In this document: piece by piece, positions 62,282 to 64,000 of the stretch
How positions within the stretch are numbered: the first letter of the stretch is position 1
Layout of the letters: each line of letters opens with the position of its first letter
Position numbers and translations under genes: made by a program
Notes under the pieces: generated by a model
Told to the model about the DNA's origin: nothing
The model's input: only the letters and a program-made list of their open reading frames with translations
Databases searched by the model: none
NCBI GenBank assembly: GCA_029448655.1
Contig: JACCLO010000006.1
Location: 248,001-312,000 of the forward strand
Length of the DNA: 64,000 nt
From: Wolfiporia cocos
Lineage: Eukaryota > Basidiomycota > Agaricomycetes > Polyporales > Phaeolaceae
Direction of reading: 5' to 3'

Positions 62282-64000
62282 TGACACAGACTCACTGTCT
62301 GTGCGACCCCTGGGCTCAGGGGGGATCCCTACAGGCCTACAATCGAGGCTACAAGGCACCGCGCCAGCGCTGAACGCAGAGGCAACGTGGGATTGGCAAG
62401 ATCCCTTGTGTACGTCGAGATAGCGGCGGTGGCTCACAGTCAAGGTAGACGAGATAAGGGCCCCGGGCCAGTAGATCACACAGCGTAAAGCGAGAAAGGG
62501 TTATACACCATTGTCGGGAATCTGAGAGATGGGGTGTAAGCCCGCATCTCGTCGTATTATATACATGCTTGTGTATACTACCGAGACCGCCCTAAAGTAG
62601 TGGTCTGTGCACCGCTATCTAATGGGTCATGTGCTAGGTAACGAGTCATGTAACGATGTGACCATATGTGACGGTACCTGAGGCGCGCGCTACCCTACAG
62701 CGCTAACCAGGCGACCAGGTGACCTGCAATAACTGGGAGTGACGTTGGAGGTGACTATGGAGTAGAGGCGCGGCGTACGCCTAGCGCCGCACATACAACC
62801 TATTTCCGAGGGAGTCTAAATTAATAAAGGAATAATTTGTGACATTACCCCCCCTCTCGAAAAACGTCGTCCCTGACGTTCTACCTTGAATCCTACGACG
62901 CTCGCTACCTTGGTTGCTTGTTTAACACACGGCTCATGTGGTTCATGAGGAGCTTCCATGTGCACGGTCCGTCCGCCGGTGGTGGAGCGAAGTGAGCTAG
63001 CCTGCAGGAAGAATTGGGAGTTCCACTCATCCCGGATTCCTTACATCCCGCAACGTGAGTCGACGAGGCGTGTCAGCGGTGAGCGGGCCCATCGGAGTTG
63101 GGTAATGGACAATCATTCCGCTCCTAGGACTGACGCCGACATGGCTACGCGTGGCCTACCGACCTCGGGGTATGTGGTTCGCTCGCTGGTATTCGATAGT
63201 CTGTCGTGGTGGATTGCCTTCTGACCTTAGTGATCGCCGGTGTGGGGTTGGAGACCCTTGCGGGTTCCTTCGCATACCCACTGATCATCAGTTCTTGGTG
63301 ATACCCTGCCGCCCAGGGGTAAGTGGCCGGACTGCCCTAGACCTCCACACGCGCGCGCATTCCCTTTGCAGGGGTGACGGCGGCGGGTCCTCAAACGGGG
63401 CTTACGTCGGTCGACCCCTTCTACCTTACGTTCGAAAGGGGGCGGTCTTGCTTGCTCACTCCGTACGGGTACTTCGCCTGGTGTAACGCTTCGTGGGGGC
63501 TCGTAAGACTACGGACCTCTGGCGCTTCTGCCAGAGGCTGCCCCGCCGCGTTGCCATGGCACCCTGTACGTGGAGAACCCTCGGCCCCAGCGCAAGTGGC
63601 GCCGGAGGGGAGGTAAGATATCTCTCAGATTATGACACAGACTCACTGTCTGTGCGACCCCTGGGCTCAGGGGGGATCCCTACAGGCCTACAATCGAGGC
63701 TACAAGGCACCGCGCCAGCGCTGAACGCAGAGGCAACGTGGGATTGGCAAGATCCCTTGTGTACGTCGAGATAGCGGCGGTGGCTCACAGTCAAGGTAGA
63801 CGAGATAAGGGCCCCGGGCCAGTAGATCACACAGCGTAAAGCGAGAAAGGGTTATACACCATTGTCGAGAATCTGAGAGATGGGGTGTAAGCCCGCATCT
63901 CGTCGTATTATATACATGCTTGTGTATACTACCGAGACCGCCCTAAAGTAGTGGTCTGTGCACCGCTATCTAATGGGTCATGTGCTAGGTAACGAGTCAT
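62282..64000 (-). mobile_element. TRIM in the gag leader of element E (right LTR cut by window edge)
   Basis: Left LTR 62282-62844 (563 bp), interior 62845-63632 (788 bp, no credible ORF), right LTR from 63633, incomplete. TTACCCCCCC at 62845 is the polypurine-tract complement. Primer site AATCTGAGAGAT (sense) complements ATCTCTCAGATT of the LTR. Hairpins A (63587-63605), B (63516-63537), C (63304-63318) and D (63254-63265) match those of T1. The left flank CGGGT is part of the E gag leader, seen uninterrupted at about 26451 in element D. Confidence 0.93.

Overview
The window is a transposon graveyard from a fungus, almost certainly a basidiomycete of the mushroom group (Agaricomycetes). It holds a KDZ-type transposase gene with roughly 50-bp introns, a DUF6589-like gene, chromodomain Ty3/Gypsy retrotransposons and a decayed fungal protein-kinase-like gene. 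I see no intact host gene, rRNA or confident tRNA. Nearly every base belongs to a retrotransposon, a solo LTR, a short non-autonomous LTR element (TRIM type) or a DNA transposon, nested up to four deep. Thirteen insertions carry perfect 5-bp target-site duplications (TSDs), counting those restored by undoing two inversions. Labels A-F, P, G, K, N, T1, V, W, X, Y and Z are my own.

Layout. 1-5406: Gypsy element A (minus strand: protease fragment, gag, extra ORF, leader, 5' LTR). 5690-7946: a TIR-bounded element carrying a DUF6589-like ORF. 8237-12392: a dead KDZ transposase gene, cut at its 3' end by LTR-Z and interrupted by a solo LTR. 12735-18600: stacked LTRs on the leader of element B, including an 825-bp inversion. 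18601-23281 (plus): the 3' half of a Gypsy pol (integrase, chromodomain, dUTPase) holding two TRIM elements. 23363-28623: element D (protease, gag, extra ORF, 5' LTR). 28624-30977: a kinase-like pseudogene split by a complete TRIM (T1). 31128-36688 (plus): element V, with a dUTPase between protease and reverse transcriptase. 36689-44268: element C (minus), with two solo LTRs. 44595-47766: pieces of B, K and TRIM N. 47767-54063: element P (5' half of the pol whose 3' half lies at 18601). 54064-62281: element E, a near-duplicate of D with a full pol ending in chromodomain and dUTPase. 62282-64000: another TRIM.

How the parts relate. The autonomous elements encode gag, protease, RT, RNase H, integrase, chromodomain and dUTPase, and five of them carry an extra coiled-coil ORF between the 5' leader and gag. 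In every element tested, the primer-binding site is complementary to 10-12 nt of the element's own R region, so they look self-priming (Tf1/sushi type). The TRIM elements have no ORF but share LTR architecture, primer sites and termini with the autonomous elements, and their interiors contain hairpins whose stems covary between copies. They therefore look like RNA parasites that recruit the autonomous machinery.

Two inversions (15683-16507 and 18601-45875) have breakpoints exactly at LTR outer ends. Undoing both restores a matching 5-bp TSD to six insertions and rejoins the split pol of element P/F. The strongest candidates for undescribed biology are the extra ORF family, the covarying TRIM RNA, the LTR-end inversions and the two different dUTPase placements.
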